Of a stretch of 41,651 nt of DNA, positions 1 to 9,800 are shown in pieces; position 1 is the first letter of the stretch; every line of letters begins with the position of its first letter. A program made the position numbers and the translations under genes. Location of the stretch: contig QHMR01000007.1 in the NCBI GenBank assembly GCA_003217875.1, forward strand, positions 1 to 41,651, read 5' to 3'. The notes beneath the pieces were generated by a model, which saw nothing but the letters and a program-made list of their open reading frames with translations, did not search any database and had not been told where the DNA came from. Source of the DNA: Verrucomicrobiota bacterium. GTDB taxonomy: Bacteria > Verrucomicrobiota > Verrucomicrobiia > Chthoniobacterales > UBA10450.

Positions 1-214
1 TGGCATGTAGTAAATTATTGGAAGCTTGATAATTCGCGCCTCCGCAGTTAGGGGGAAGATTAGCTGAGATCATCCTGTCCCTGGCACCGCTTTGGTTCAG
101 CGAATTCTCCGGATGCGAGATTACCGGCGTAGTGTGACGGGAAATCACCGGCCGTGCACTGACTTGCGCGCAGACTCGCCGCCGGGCAAATCACGGCGAG
201 TTTGTAGTAAAACC

Positions 215-1324
215 TTACTTTTGTCTTTCAAGGTCCAGCAGGGTGGAAACCACTGTGAAGATTTTCTCTTTAGGCAGTTCAGGATAGATCGGGAGAGAGA
301 GACACTGCTGACACAGCGTTTCAGTAACGGGCAGATTGCCCGGTTCGTAACCGAGGTGCGCGTACGCCTTTTGCAAGTGAACAGGCACCGGGTAGTGCAC
401 GGCTGTCTCAACACCGGCATCCTGCAAGGCAGAGCGCACCCGGTCGCGTTGTGGAGTTTCAATAACGTAACAATGCCACACGCAGTCTGAATCGGAAGGA
501 TGTGCCGGTAACTTGTATGAAGAGTCTTTAAGCAATTCGGTGTAATACGCCGCGCGGTCAGCACGCGCTACATTCCATGCATCGAGTCGCTTCAGTTTGG
601 TGGCCAGCACTGCCGCTTGGAAGCTGTCCATCCGGTAGTTATATCCGATCTCGTCATGCAGGTATTTCTGACTCTGTGCGTGATCGCGCAGGGAACGCGC
701 GCGTTGCGCAATGGCCGCTTCATTTGTGACTAGAGCTCCGCCTTCACCATAAGCGCCAAGGTTCTTGCTCGGATAAAAGCTAAAAGACGCAAGCAGTCCG
801 AATTGGCCGACCCGCGTGCCGCGATATCGTGCTCCATGCGCCTGCGCGGCATCTTCTATTATCGGTAGCCCGTGTCGATCAGCGATTGTGTTGATAGCAT
901 CCATTTCTGCAGGCATCCCATAGAGATGGATTGGAATAATTGCTTTTGTCCGACGCGTAATCGCGGTCTCAAGTTTCGCCGGGCACATTGTGCGGCGCGC
1001 AGGATCGATATCTACAAAAACAGGTGTTGCACCGACATAGCTAATGGCCCAAGCAGTTGCGATAAAAGTCATCCCAACGGTAATCACTTCATCTCCCGGC
1101 CCGATGTCGAGACAGCGCAGAGCCAGATGGAGCGCGCTCGTGCCACTGTTCAGGCTAACGCAATGATCGACTCCGCAGTAGGCTGCGAATTTCGACTCGA
1201 AATCTGATGTGGCTGGTCCTTGAGCAAATCTGCACGATTCGCAAACTTCCTCCAACGCCGCTAACACTTCGGTGCGAATGCTGGCGAATTGAGCTTTAAG
1301 ATCCAAGTACGGCACGCGGTCCAT
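215..1324 (-). CDS. DegT/DnrJ/EryC1/StrS-family PLP-dependent sugar aminotransferase
   Basis: Protein MDRVPYLDLKAQF...GDEVITVGMTFIATAWAISYVGATPVFVDID...IIEDAAQAHGARYRG...FSFYPSKNLGAYGEGGALVTN is typical of the DegT/DnrJ family. The ORF track extends to 1729, but family homology begins at the Met at 1324. Confidence 0.93.
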   Translation of the reverse strand: MDRVPYLDLKAQFASIRTEVLAALEEVCESCRFAQGPATSDFESKFAAYCGVDHCVSLNSGTSALHLALRCLDIGPGDEVITVGMTFIATAWAISYVGATPVFVDIDPARRTMCPAKLETAITRRTKAIIPIHLYGMPAEMDAINTIADRHGLPIIEDAAQAHGARYRGTRVGQFGLLASFSFYPSKNLGAYGEGGALVTNEAAIAQRARSLRDHAQSQKYLHDEIGYNYRMDSFQAAVLATKLKRLDAWNVARADRAAYYTELLKDSSYKLPAHPSDSDCVWHCYVIETPQRDRVRSALQDAGVETAVHYPVPVHLQKAYAHLGYEPGNLPVTETLCQQCLSLPIYPELPKEKIFTVVSTLLDLERQK

Positions 1325-1424
1325 GTTAGCTTTGTTTGAATTGAAAAATTCCCGCTCAGGCTGTGGCCGATCAATGTAGGCACAGTAAACAGATCTCGCC
1401 ACCAATCTGGGCGAACTCCGGAGA

Positions 1425-2399
1425 TTATTGTGGTGCTGTCGTAACCGCAACTTTGTCGAGGACCCGCGTATGGTCCGAATCGTAAAGGCGGAACTCGTAC
1501 GCGCGGCCGGGTCGGATCCAATTTGCAGGGGCAGAACCCTGACGCGAGGTTGCGAACAACAATTCTTGCTGGCCATCGATCGAAACGTAAACCTTTCCGG
1601 GAGCGGCCGTAGTTGTATTCCACGAAATGATAGTCCGGGCAGTATCTTTGTGTGCAGGCACTGGATTTGGCGATGCGGTGATCGTTGGCACAATTTTGCT
1701 TCGTAGAAGGCAGAATGCCCGCTCGTCACGCTCAGGATGGGCTGGTGTGGAGTTGGCAGTGATTCCGACGCTTACGTACGAGAGAAGATCCCACCCTGTG
1801 CGATCGATCAGTCTTTTCAATCCTTCTTCTGAGAAGATCCAGAAGTTCGTGCTGTCGTTGTTACATTCCTGCGGGCCGAGCAAGTATGCTATCGGTTCTT
1901 GTGAAATCTGTTGGCCATTGTCGGTTTGCCGAGCTACGCGGGTGCTAAGAAAGCAGTACCTTGCGGTTGTAGCCAGCTTTTCCAGCACGAAGAAAGGATT
2001 TTTTAGATGATAGAGAATTCCGAGAAGAAAGATGGCGTCGTATTTTTCCCCGGAGAGAGTGAACTGCGAGTCCAAATCGACCGTTCGTATCGTAACATTT
2101 GAGTGCAGAGCTTCCTTAAGAATCCGTGCCCCTTCCAGGCGATTAAAATTCGTGGGTTCGTTGTCGATTAAATCCACGGGCAGCTCCATTTTCTCCAAAA
2201 GAAATGCAAGGTCACCATCCGCGCCTCCGATATCAGCGATTTTCTGATATGGACCTCGGCACAACTGCAAAAAATCGAGCGTGGCACGTTCCAAAAGCTG
2301 CTCCAGAACGCCGAGGTTTCGCAAAGTAGGGTAGGGATACCAGAATGATTGGGGCCGGTGCGCCAGCTTGATTTCCCAAAAATTACGCTCCGTTGTCAT
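1425..2399 (-). CDS. class I SAM-dependent methyltransferase with C-terminal Ig/FN3-like module
   Basis: KIADIGGADGDLAFLLEKM (SAM motif I-like), YDAIFLLGILYHLKNPF; C-terminal ITASPNPVP...YEFRLYDSDHTRVLDKVAVT module. Probable start MTTERNFWE at 2399; the ORF track start is 2597. Confidence 0.85.
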   Translation of the reverse strand: MTTERNFWEIKLAHRPQSFWYPYPTLRNLGVLEQLLERATLDFLQLCRGPYQKIADIGGADGDLAFLLEKMELPVDLIDNEPTNFNRLEGARILKEALHSNVTIRTVDLDSQFTLSGEKYDAIFLLGILYHLKNPFFVLEKLATTARYCFLSTRVARQTDNGQQISQEPIAYLLGPQECNNDSTNFWIFSEEGLKRLIDRTGWDLLSYVSVGITANSTPAHPERDERAFCLLRSKIVPTITASPNPVPAHKDTARTIISWNTTTAAPGKVYVSIDGQQELLFATSRQGSAPANWIRPGRAYEFRLYDSDHTRVLDKVAVTTAPQ

Positions 2400-2707
2400 G
2401 GCGAGCTGGCGAAGCGGAGACTTAGTGCGTTCACAAGTTTTTCGTTGCCGTTTTGGGTCGAGAAAGGCGGCAGCGCCACGTTGCGTGCGGTTGCGGGCTA
2501 CGTGCGGAAGGCAGTCAGAAAAGCGGCGGAACGCTTCCGACAGCGTTGCTCCGGAGTCGTTGCCGCGCCCAACGGCGAGAAGCTGCTTTAGTGTCACGCG
2601 GTAATCTGGCGCAGCGGGCGGCCAGCGACAGATAGGCCTAGCCGAATGTTTTTGTAGTACTGAGTCCTACAGGCGTCCGGTTGTATCTAACATCAGAAAG
2701 TAAATGT

Positions 2708-3391
2708 TCACTTTACATTGGTAGCTTCTTCCCAGCGGATAGCTGCGCGGAGCAGCTCGCCTAGGGAGCTGACTCCGAATTTTTCTTTTGCGCGCGCGCA
2801 GTAAGCTTGCACCGTTTTTAGACTGAGGTGGAGGTCCTCCGCGATCTCTGAAGTCGTCCGCCCCTGGCCGAGGAGCCGGAATATTTCCAATTCACGATCG
2901 CTTAACCGTTCCACAGGAGAAGCCCCCGCGTTTTTAGGAGAAACGCTGAGTCTGCGGGCCATTGTGTTAACGACCCTTTCACTTACGTAAACACCGCCCT
3001 CCAGCACCCGGCGGATGCAAGTTAGGACGCTCTTGGTGGTCTCGCGTTTCATTACATAACCACGTGCCCCAGCTCGGAGCGCCCGCTCCGCATACAACGC
3101 TTCGTCATGCATTGAGAGGACGATTAATGCAACCAGCGGGAATTGATTGTCCAGATTCTTGACTAGTTCCAATCCAGATTCGTTTTTCAGGGAGATATCG
3201 ATAAGGGCGACATCCGGCCGTGTTTTTGCAATGCCGTTGACAGCTCCAGCCCAATCTTCCGCTTCGCCACAGACTATGAGGTCGGTCTGGCCGTTGATAA
3301 GGTTAGTAAGCCCCTCACGGACCAGCGGATGATCGTCAACCAAAAAAATCCGGCGCCTGGGCGGCATCGTGATAGAAGGGCTTGAGCTCAT
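2708..3391 (-). CDS. NarL/FixJ-type (LuxR HTH) response regulator
   Basis: RRIFLVDDHPLVREGLTNLI...PDVALIDISLKNESGLEL...VMKRETT receiver plus LSDRELEIFRLLGQGRTTSEIAEDLHLSLKTVQAYCARAKEKFGV LuxR HTH. The start ATG overlaps the kinase stop (ATGA). Confidence 0.93.
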   Translation of the reverse strand: MSSSPSITMPPRRRIFLVDDHPLVREGLTNLINGQTDLIVCGEAEDWAGAVNGIAKTRPDVALIDISLKNESGLELVKNLDNQFPLVALIVLSMHDEALYAERALRAGARGYVMKRETTKSVLTCIRRVLEGGVYVSERVVNTMARRLSVSPKNAGASPVERLSDRELEIFRLLGQGRTTSEIAEDLHLSLKTVQAYCARAKEKFGVSSLGELLRAAIRWEEATNVK

Positions 3392-4509
3392 ATCGCGAAA
3401 TCTAATTCGCTCTCGCTCGGAATCTTTAGCTTGCAAGTCGCAACCGTTCCGCTGCCGCCATTTCGCTGGACGCTTAACGCTGCGTCGATCAGCGCTGCGC
3501 CGTGGCGCATCAAGCGAAGTCCCAGCCCTTTTGAGTTTGACGGCTTATCGGGGAACCCAACTCCATCATCTATGATCGCGAGAGTAAGTTCGGAACCATC
3601 TATAGTAACGCGAATATCGATATTCTCGGCAGCAGCGTGTTTTGCCGCGTTCGTGGCCGCCTCCTGAGCAATCCGGTAGAGTTGCGTAGCAACGGCAGAA
3701 TCGCGTAGTGGAATTGACTCTTCTCCGTGAAAAATGCAGTTGATCGCGAATCGCTCGCTTATGTTTTCCGCCAGACCTTCCAGGGCTACGCTTAAGCCGT
3801 CCGCTTCGAGTTCCGGCGAAAAGAAACCGCGAGCCAAATTACGGGTGAGATCAATCCCTTCCTCGACGTAGCGCACAAGCTTCTCGGCCTCGGTTACCTC
3901 TGGCGCGGATTTTGTGGCGAGTTTCTCCTTTAATACTTGAGCCGCCAGAGCGGTCCCTGTCAGGTGTTGGCCGAGCCGGTCGTGCAGGTCCTGTCCCAAA
4001 CGTCGTCGTTCACGATCTGCCACTTGTGCGATTTCCCGGTCGAGCCGCTGGCGCTCAGCCATCTCGCGCTGCAGAGCTGCTGTCCGTTCCTGAACGCGTC
4101 GATCCAGCTCGCCGACGAGTATCCGTAGCTTGGATAAGACTGCAGCAAACAGGGCATAGGATACAAAGGCCATTCCCGCATTCCAGAAACCGAGAGCAGG
4201 GATTCCGGCGGCAACGTCTGACAGCATCGATACTGCAATGCTGATAACGGCAATTCCCAGACCCATAAAGAAGGTGCCAAACCAGGCTGCTAAAGAAATG
4301 GGCAGAAGATAGAAGAGGAGCAGCGGGCGCTCGTATCCAGTCAGGTAATCCACGTATCCTACGACGCCGACGAGAAGAAGACACGTGATGACCAAGGCCT
4401 TCCAACAGTATAAAAAGCGAAAAAGGCTGTGTGCGTTGGTTCTAATCTTACGAAGTTCAATCCCGCTTGGAGCCTTCATCATTGGCAATTTGATCAATCG
4501 AGAGCGCAC
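3388..4509 (-). CDS. membrane sensor histidine kinase (HisKA_3/NarX-UhpB type)
   Basis: N-terminal hydrophobic TM region; QVADRERRRLGQDLHDRLGQHLTGTALAAQ (HisKA_3 H-box), LYRIAQEAATNAAKHA (N box), IIDDGVGF, GLGLRLMRHGA. Confidence 0.92.
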   Translation of the reverse strand: MRSRLIKLPMMKAPSGIELRKIRTNAHSLFRFLYCWKALVITCLLLVGVVGYVDYLTGYERPLLLFYLLPISLAAWFGTFFMGLGIAVISIAVSMLSDVAAGIPALGFWNAGMAFVSYALFAAVLSKLRILVGELDRRVQERTAALQREMAERQRLDREIAQVADRERRRLGQDLHDRLGQHLTGTALAAQVLKEKLATKSAPEVTEAEKLVRYVEEGIDLTRNLARGFFSPELEADGLSVALEGLAENISERFAINCIFHGEESIPLRDSAVATQLYRIAQEAATNAAKHAAAENIDIRVTIDGSELTLAIIDDGVGFPDKPSNSKGLGLRLMRHGAALIDAALSVQRNGGSGTVATCKLKIPSESELDFAI

Positions 4510-4553
4510 AACCGGGGAAAGACTAATCAGAAATTTAAGCGTGTTTGAAGGGC

Positions 4554-5489
4554 TCAGTCATAGCCGCGATTTTGCTTCTCAAAAGTCCGAATAAGCCGTT
4601 GAGCTTCTTTGCAGGTCTTGTCCAGGGCGGCCACATATTGCGTCCGTTGTTGAAATTCGGTCTCGAGTGCATCTGCTGCAGCAGGCGATGGTTCAGTCGA
4701 CTGGGCTGTTATTTCCAATTCAGCTGAAAGTCTTATTGCTTGCTCAACCAGCGCCGGGTCGGTAGCCGGATCGTCAGCGACAAAATCATTAGGGACGTTA
4801 GAGCTATTAATCCGTTGTCCAAGCGGTTCAAGGCATTTGCCTGTATAGGGTTCCTGGAGGAAATCGAGCAACGAATGCATCGCCGGTTCCGGATTACTGA
4901 TCAAGTCTGCATATCGCAGGCGATAAACTACCTCCGGTCCATAGGCTTCCTCGGCTTTGATGCACGCCTTGACAGTTCGAAGCCAATACTTGTACGCCTT
5001 TTCTTCATTAGGAACCAACTGAATCCCCGTTACCCGATGAAAATTGAGCATCGAACGCACGACAGCGCGGACGTCACGGCAGATGTGGACGAAGAGAGCA
5101 TCAGGAAACAGCCTGCGTAAACCACAGATGTGGTGAGAATATTCGGGCGTCCCGTCGACCCAACGACCTTTAGGTTCCGAACCTTTAATCGTTGCCTGGC
5201 GTTTTCGCTCTAGGTCCTTGCGGTGGCGCAGGATCAACTCGTTGACGCTTTGACCGACGGTAGCGAACAATTCGTTTTCTCGAATTTCCATTGCGCTCAA
5301 GATGGAGCGCTCGCCGCGCGCGGCGCCAATTTGGTAGCTAATAGCCAAGCTGACCGCGAAGTCTCCCATCCAATTTGACTCTGGCACGGGAAACATATTC
5401 GGGTGCTGCCCCAGACACCAGGTTAGAATGCTAGTTCCGGAGCGGGGTGACCCCACGACAAAGATCGGCTTGTTTATCTGATCTTGCAT
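4554..5489 (-). CDS. sulfotransferase family protein
   Basis: KPIFVVGSPRSGTSILTWCLGQHPNMFPVPES (5'-PSB/PAPS loop), FVHICRDVRAVVRSMLNFH (3'-PB motif-like), RLRYADLISNPEPAMHSLLDFL. Confidence 0.88.
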   Translation of the reverse strand: MQDQINKPIFVVGSPRSGTSILTWCLGQHPNMFPVPESNWMGDFAVSLAISYQIGAARGERSILSAMEIRENELFATVGQSVNELILRHRKDLERKRQATIKGSEPKGRWVDGTPEYSHHICGLRRLFPDALFVHICRDVRAVVRSMLNFHRVTGIQLVPNEEKAYKYWLRTVKACIKAEEAYGPEVVYRLRYADLISNPEPAMHSLLDFLQEPYTGKCLEPLGQRINSSNVPNDFVADDPATDPALVEQAIRLSAELEITAQSTEPSPAAADALETEFQQRTQYVAALDKTCKEAQRLIRTFEKQNRGYD

Positions 5490-5528
5490 TTCACGCAGAA
5501 GTTCTCCCTCTTCGGAAGCCCCTTCACT

Positions 5529-6827
5529 TTATGACCAAAAACTGCCTCCGCGCGGCCGTGGTGAATTGGTAAAGGTAGCGTTGAGTTCTTCGATGTAGCG
5601 GTGAACCAAGTATGCATTGGCCATCAACACTTCGAATTCGGAATTAAAGCTCAGAAATGCTTGGAGTATATATTGCTCTGTCCAAAAACGAAGCTCGTCC
5701 ATCACCCAGTCGCGGCGATAATCAAAAGGCAAAAAGATATCGTGGATGTGTACGATCACGCCTGGTTTGAGACGCGGCAGGACTTCCAGGAAAAGATAAT
5801 TCACGTCTCCGCCGATCTTTACGGTATGAGAACTGTCGATGAACAGAATATCGCCCGAATCAAGTTGCGAGAAAAATCCTATGTCGATGTCTTCCACCTT
5901 CTTCTCTATCAAGGAATGTAGCCCGGGGAATCCGTCCCGGAGAAAATCAGGCGGAAACGGCTCGATGCAGATCAGGGCTGAGTTCTTATTCTTTGCAATG
6001 GCCTCGGCTGCGACGAGAGAAGAAAACCCGCCGCCCACCTCGATGATCAATCGTGGTTGAAAGTGGCGGATCATACAATAAGCGGCCAGCGCATCCGTGC
6101 CATCAAAGAGTCCGTTATTAAAATGAAAGCGGCCTGGTTTACCGGTTGGCTGGACCGGGAACTGATCGTATTCGTGACGAAATTTTGGAAAGTGATTCCG
6201 TAGTAGGTCGAGCTGCATCGCGTCGTTCATGTCAATGCCGACCAATTCGCTGGGCCGGTCCCAAAGAGTTTCAGGCAGGGACTGCGTATCAGGAATCGGT
6301 TGATAGAAATGGACCGGTGTCACATGAAAACGGTGTCGCTCCCACAATCGAAAAATGTCGCGAAACCTTGCGCTGTGGAGGCAACGTGGCACGATTTTGG
6401 CGAGAGAGCGTGATAGCAGACGCATGCCGATGTTTCCGCGCGTCGCCTCTAGCACGACTTCATCCAGAAGCGGTTGCAACGAGTTCCTGTCGCGTCTCAC
6501 CTTTACCGAATCGAGCTGTCTGTCAGGCTGGCTGGCCGGAAAAAGGCGGAACTCGTATTCTGTCGAGTCCGCGATCCAATCTATCTCAACCTGCCCACAT
6601 TTTGCTCCCCGGGTCACAAGCTTCTCTTCACCGGCGGAGGTCGTCACCCGAATCTCGCTGCCACTAGGATCGTTTGTTTCCCATGCAATCACAACGGGCG
6701 ACTCTTCCTCAGAGGGCACGGGGTTGGGCATGGCCGCGATCTTGCCCGTGATCGTCTTTGGTTGAGGTGCCTTAATCACACTCGTTTGAAAGCGAAAACC
6801 TCGCGTTTCACGCACTGATTCCGACAC
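5529..6827 (-). CDS. class I SAM-dependent methyltransferase with N-terminal Ig/FN3-like module
   Basis: LIIEVGGGFSSLVAAEAIAKN...LICIEPFPPDFL...DILFIDSSHTVKIGGDVNYLFLEVLPRLKPGVIVHIHDIFLPFDY is typical of the Methyltransf_24 type. N-terminus carries IAAMPNPVPSEEESPVVIAWET...YEFRLFPA...LDSVKV. Confidence 0.85.
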   Translation of the reverse strand: MSESVRETRGFRFQTSVIKAPQPKTITGKIAAMPNPVPSEEESPVVIAWETNDPSGSEIRVTTSAGEEKLVTRGAKCGQVEIDWIADSTEYEFRLFPASQPDRQLDSVKVRRDRNSLQPLLDEVVLEATRGNIGMRLLSRSLAKIVPRCLHSARFRDIFRLWERHRFHVTPVHFYQPIPDTQSLPETLWDRPSELVGIDMNDAMQLDLLRNHFPKFRHEYDQFPVQPTGKPGRFHFNNGLFDGTDALAAYCMIRHFQPRLIIEVGGGFSSLVAAEAIAKNKNSALICIEPFPPDFLRDGFPGLHSLIEKKVEDIDIGFFSQLDSGDILFIDSSHTVKIGGDVNYLFLEVLPRLKPGVIVHIHDIFLPFDYRRDWVMDELRFWTEQYILQAFLSFNSEFEVLMANAYLVHRYIEELNATFTNSPRPRGGSFWS

Positions 6828-9800
6828 CGGGGTCGCGTTGTTTTAAGCTCTGAGATAACACTTCCGCAGGTTGGACGTGTTGATTATTGAACAAGCGTTC
6901 CAACCTCTCCCGGGCGACCTCCGTCGAGTAAAGTGAGCGAGTTTTCGCAATCCCATTTTGGGAGAGCCGGTTCCAAAGTTCAGGGGACTCGTAGAGCGTC
7001 ACTATAGCCCGGGCAAATTCTTCCGGTTCATCCGCGACAAGAACATCTTCGCCGAAAGTAAGCTCCATGCCTTCCACGGCCACTGAGGTTGCGACGACTG
7101 GCACACCCCACGCCATACTTTGATTGATTTTCCCCTTTACACCCGCACCAAATCGCAATGGCGCAATCGATAATCTAACGCTCTCAAAGAAGGGACGGAC
7201 ATCGCGTTGCAGTCCCGTGATCACAATATTTTCATCGGCTAATGCAACGACTTCCGGCGGCGCTTTATCGCCGATAATGTAGAACTTGGCTTCGCCTAGG
7301 CGTGCGTTTACTATGGGATAAATCTTCTTCAGGAAAAAGAGAACGGCATCCGTGTTCGGCGTGTGCTGGAAGCCGCCAATGAAAAGAAAGTCCCGCCGTA
7401 GTTCAAAAGGAGTGCTCGAGCCGGGAATATCCACAATGTTTGAAACGAGCTGAATGGATTTTTCGGGCCACTTCTCCTGGAGGAGTTTCTGTTCAACGCT
7501 GCTCGTTACCCAGGTCTCATCAGCCTGGCGGATCAGATCATATTCCATTTCTTCTTTCTGCCGTGCTTTTTCTCGCGCCTCCGGATCGACGCTGATCTGA
7601 GCCTCTCTGTGCGCACGAAGCGAGTGTAAATCGACGGTATCAAAGATGATGCGGCTTCGCGGCGCGTGCCGCCGGACATCTGCAATATGTTTGCGAGCAA
7701 AATCGCACCTGCTTAGCACCACGATATCGAAATCGGAACCGTGCGAAATGAGGTAATCACGGACGTTCTTGACGTAAGGATGATAGACCACTTCAATTCC
7801 GCGCTTTTGCAGCTTACGTGTGTAAAGGGGCACGTTCGCTAAATTATCGGGAATGAAGGTGACGCGATGACCAAGTTGCCGGAGAAGTTTGAGGACTTGG
7901 AACATGCGCAGCGATCCTGAATCCCGGTCGGGGCTTGGAACATAATGGTCTATCACCAGAATGTTCTTTCGGCCCGCGGGCGCCTGCCGGAGGAATTCTG
8001 CATCGCCGTTGGCTGGTTTTGTTACCAGTTTTGCAGCCCATGCTTTCGCAAACGTCGAGCGGTTAATATCCTGGTACTTCTTGGTCCCTGTTGTTATGTC
8101 GGTTCCACCAGTTGTTCCCTCGTAATGAACAACCTCACTCAGCGGCTGATATAACACCTTGTAACCAGCTTGACGAACCTTGAATGCCAAATCAGTATCC
8201 TCGTAGTAGGCAGGCGCGTAGCGCGGATCGAACCCGCCCACGCTCTGAAACAGAGATTTCGGAATCATCAAGGCTGCCGCTGAGCAATAATCAACTTCGC
8301 GCAGATAATTGTATTCCGGTTTCGCAGGGTCATCGAACTTGCCATAGTTCCAGCCCGATGCGTCTCGCCAGATGACTCCCCCTGCTTCCTGCAAGCGACC
8401 ATCGGGATAAATAAGCTTTGACCCAACGATGCCAGCGTACGGATCTTCGACAAATGTATCCATGAGTGCCTTTAACCAGCCAGCCCTGACAAGCGTGTCG
8501 TTGTTAAGGAAGACGAGATATTGGCCGCGTGCCTTTTCGCCACCGCGATTGCACGAACTAATGAAACCCGAATTCGTCTCGTTGCGCACATAAACGGCCC
8601 CTGGTATTCGCGGGAGAGCCTCTGCAGTCTTATCCGTAGAGCAATCATCCACCACGATAACCTCAAAGCGCTCCGTTCCCTGATGCTCCTGAAGTGCGGC
8701 CAGGCAGGCTTGGGTAAAGCGAAACTGATTGAACACTGGAACGACGATTGAAATTTCGACCTGCTCGTGAACCGGAAACTCGATTGGACGCGTCGGCTCG
8801 GGAGGTTCAGCGGGTGCCACTCTTTGCCCAGGGACGGAAAGTGTGCCTGAAATCAGCGCTTGGATTTGATCATCAATTGCAGCCACCTCGGGATGCGTGG
8901 CTCGCCACTTTCGATATGCTGAGACGATCTTTTCCAAATGCCCATAACCCAATAAGGCTCGCGACTTCCGGGAAGAAAGTTTTGCCTTTAAAGCCGCAAT
9001 GGGATTTGCAATCTGCCAGCGCGCCGAAGAGCGGAGCCGGGCTGCTGCGTCATTAGTCTCGTCCAAAAACCGGCAAAGCCTGTCTGCCGCTTTCAGTTGC
9101 AGGCGTAGACGCTGTCGCAGCTCGCTTTCTCGCTCTTCGCTTTCCGCCAAGCTAATACTTTTGTCGCGAAGGTCGGCCGTGAGTTCTTCGACTTGCAATT
9201 TGTGGCGCGCTTCGGCTTGCGTAAGGAGCTCGCGGTAGAGATCCTCAATCTGCGCGATCCTTTCCGGAACGAAAGCATTTAGCCTGGTGACGCTCCCGGG
9301 AAGCAAATTGGGCTCGTTCTGTTTGGTGGCTTGCCGTGCGTTGGCCATGCTTGCTTTGCCATCCCGCGTCCTTGATGCTTCAGCAATCAAACCGCGATAA
9401 AGCTCGATTACTTCCGGAGCGACCCGGGCATCAATCAGCTGCTCAACCGTGAAATGAGTATTGCGTCTTCGCGTTGTTACTAGGGCCGCTGCACTAGCTA
9501 CTTGCACATCTGGCAAACCAATGAAATCCGTGATTCGCCGCAATTCGAATTCCGGCTCTTGGAAAAAGAGATCGTAATGGGTAACGAGTCGCTGCTTCCC
9601 ATTTACTGCCTCGATCAATCGGCGGTTATAGATTTCCCACAGCCGCAAACCGAACGAATAAGAGCTTCCATTTCGTTTCCGCATCGAGTGGGCGACCTCG
9701 AGCGGGTTCCGCACCATGATAAGGGTTTTAAGTTTCGGCAACAGCTGCTGCCAGAACGGCAGAGTCAAGCTATTGCGGGGGTCTTTCCAGCCCCACACAC

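Noticed and set aside
92-490. Plus-strand 132-aa ORF at the left edge
   Set aside because: Antisense to the well-supported DegT aminotransferase; arginine-rich composition without recognisable motifs.
1325-1729. N-terminal extension of the DegT ORF (MTSGHSAFYEAK...)
   Set aside because: Overlaps the 3' end of the upstream methyltransferase in another frame and precedes the canonical start MDRVPYLDLK.
2400-2597. Extended N-terminus of the first methyltransferase (MTLKQLLAVGRG...)
   Set aside because: Could not distinguish a real leader from untranslated sequence; low-complexity Arg-rich composition. The downstream Met at 2399 is preferred, with low certainty.
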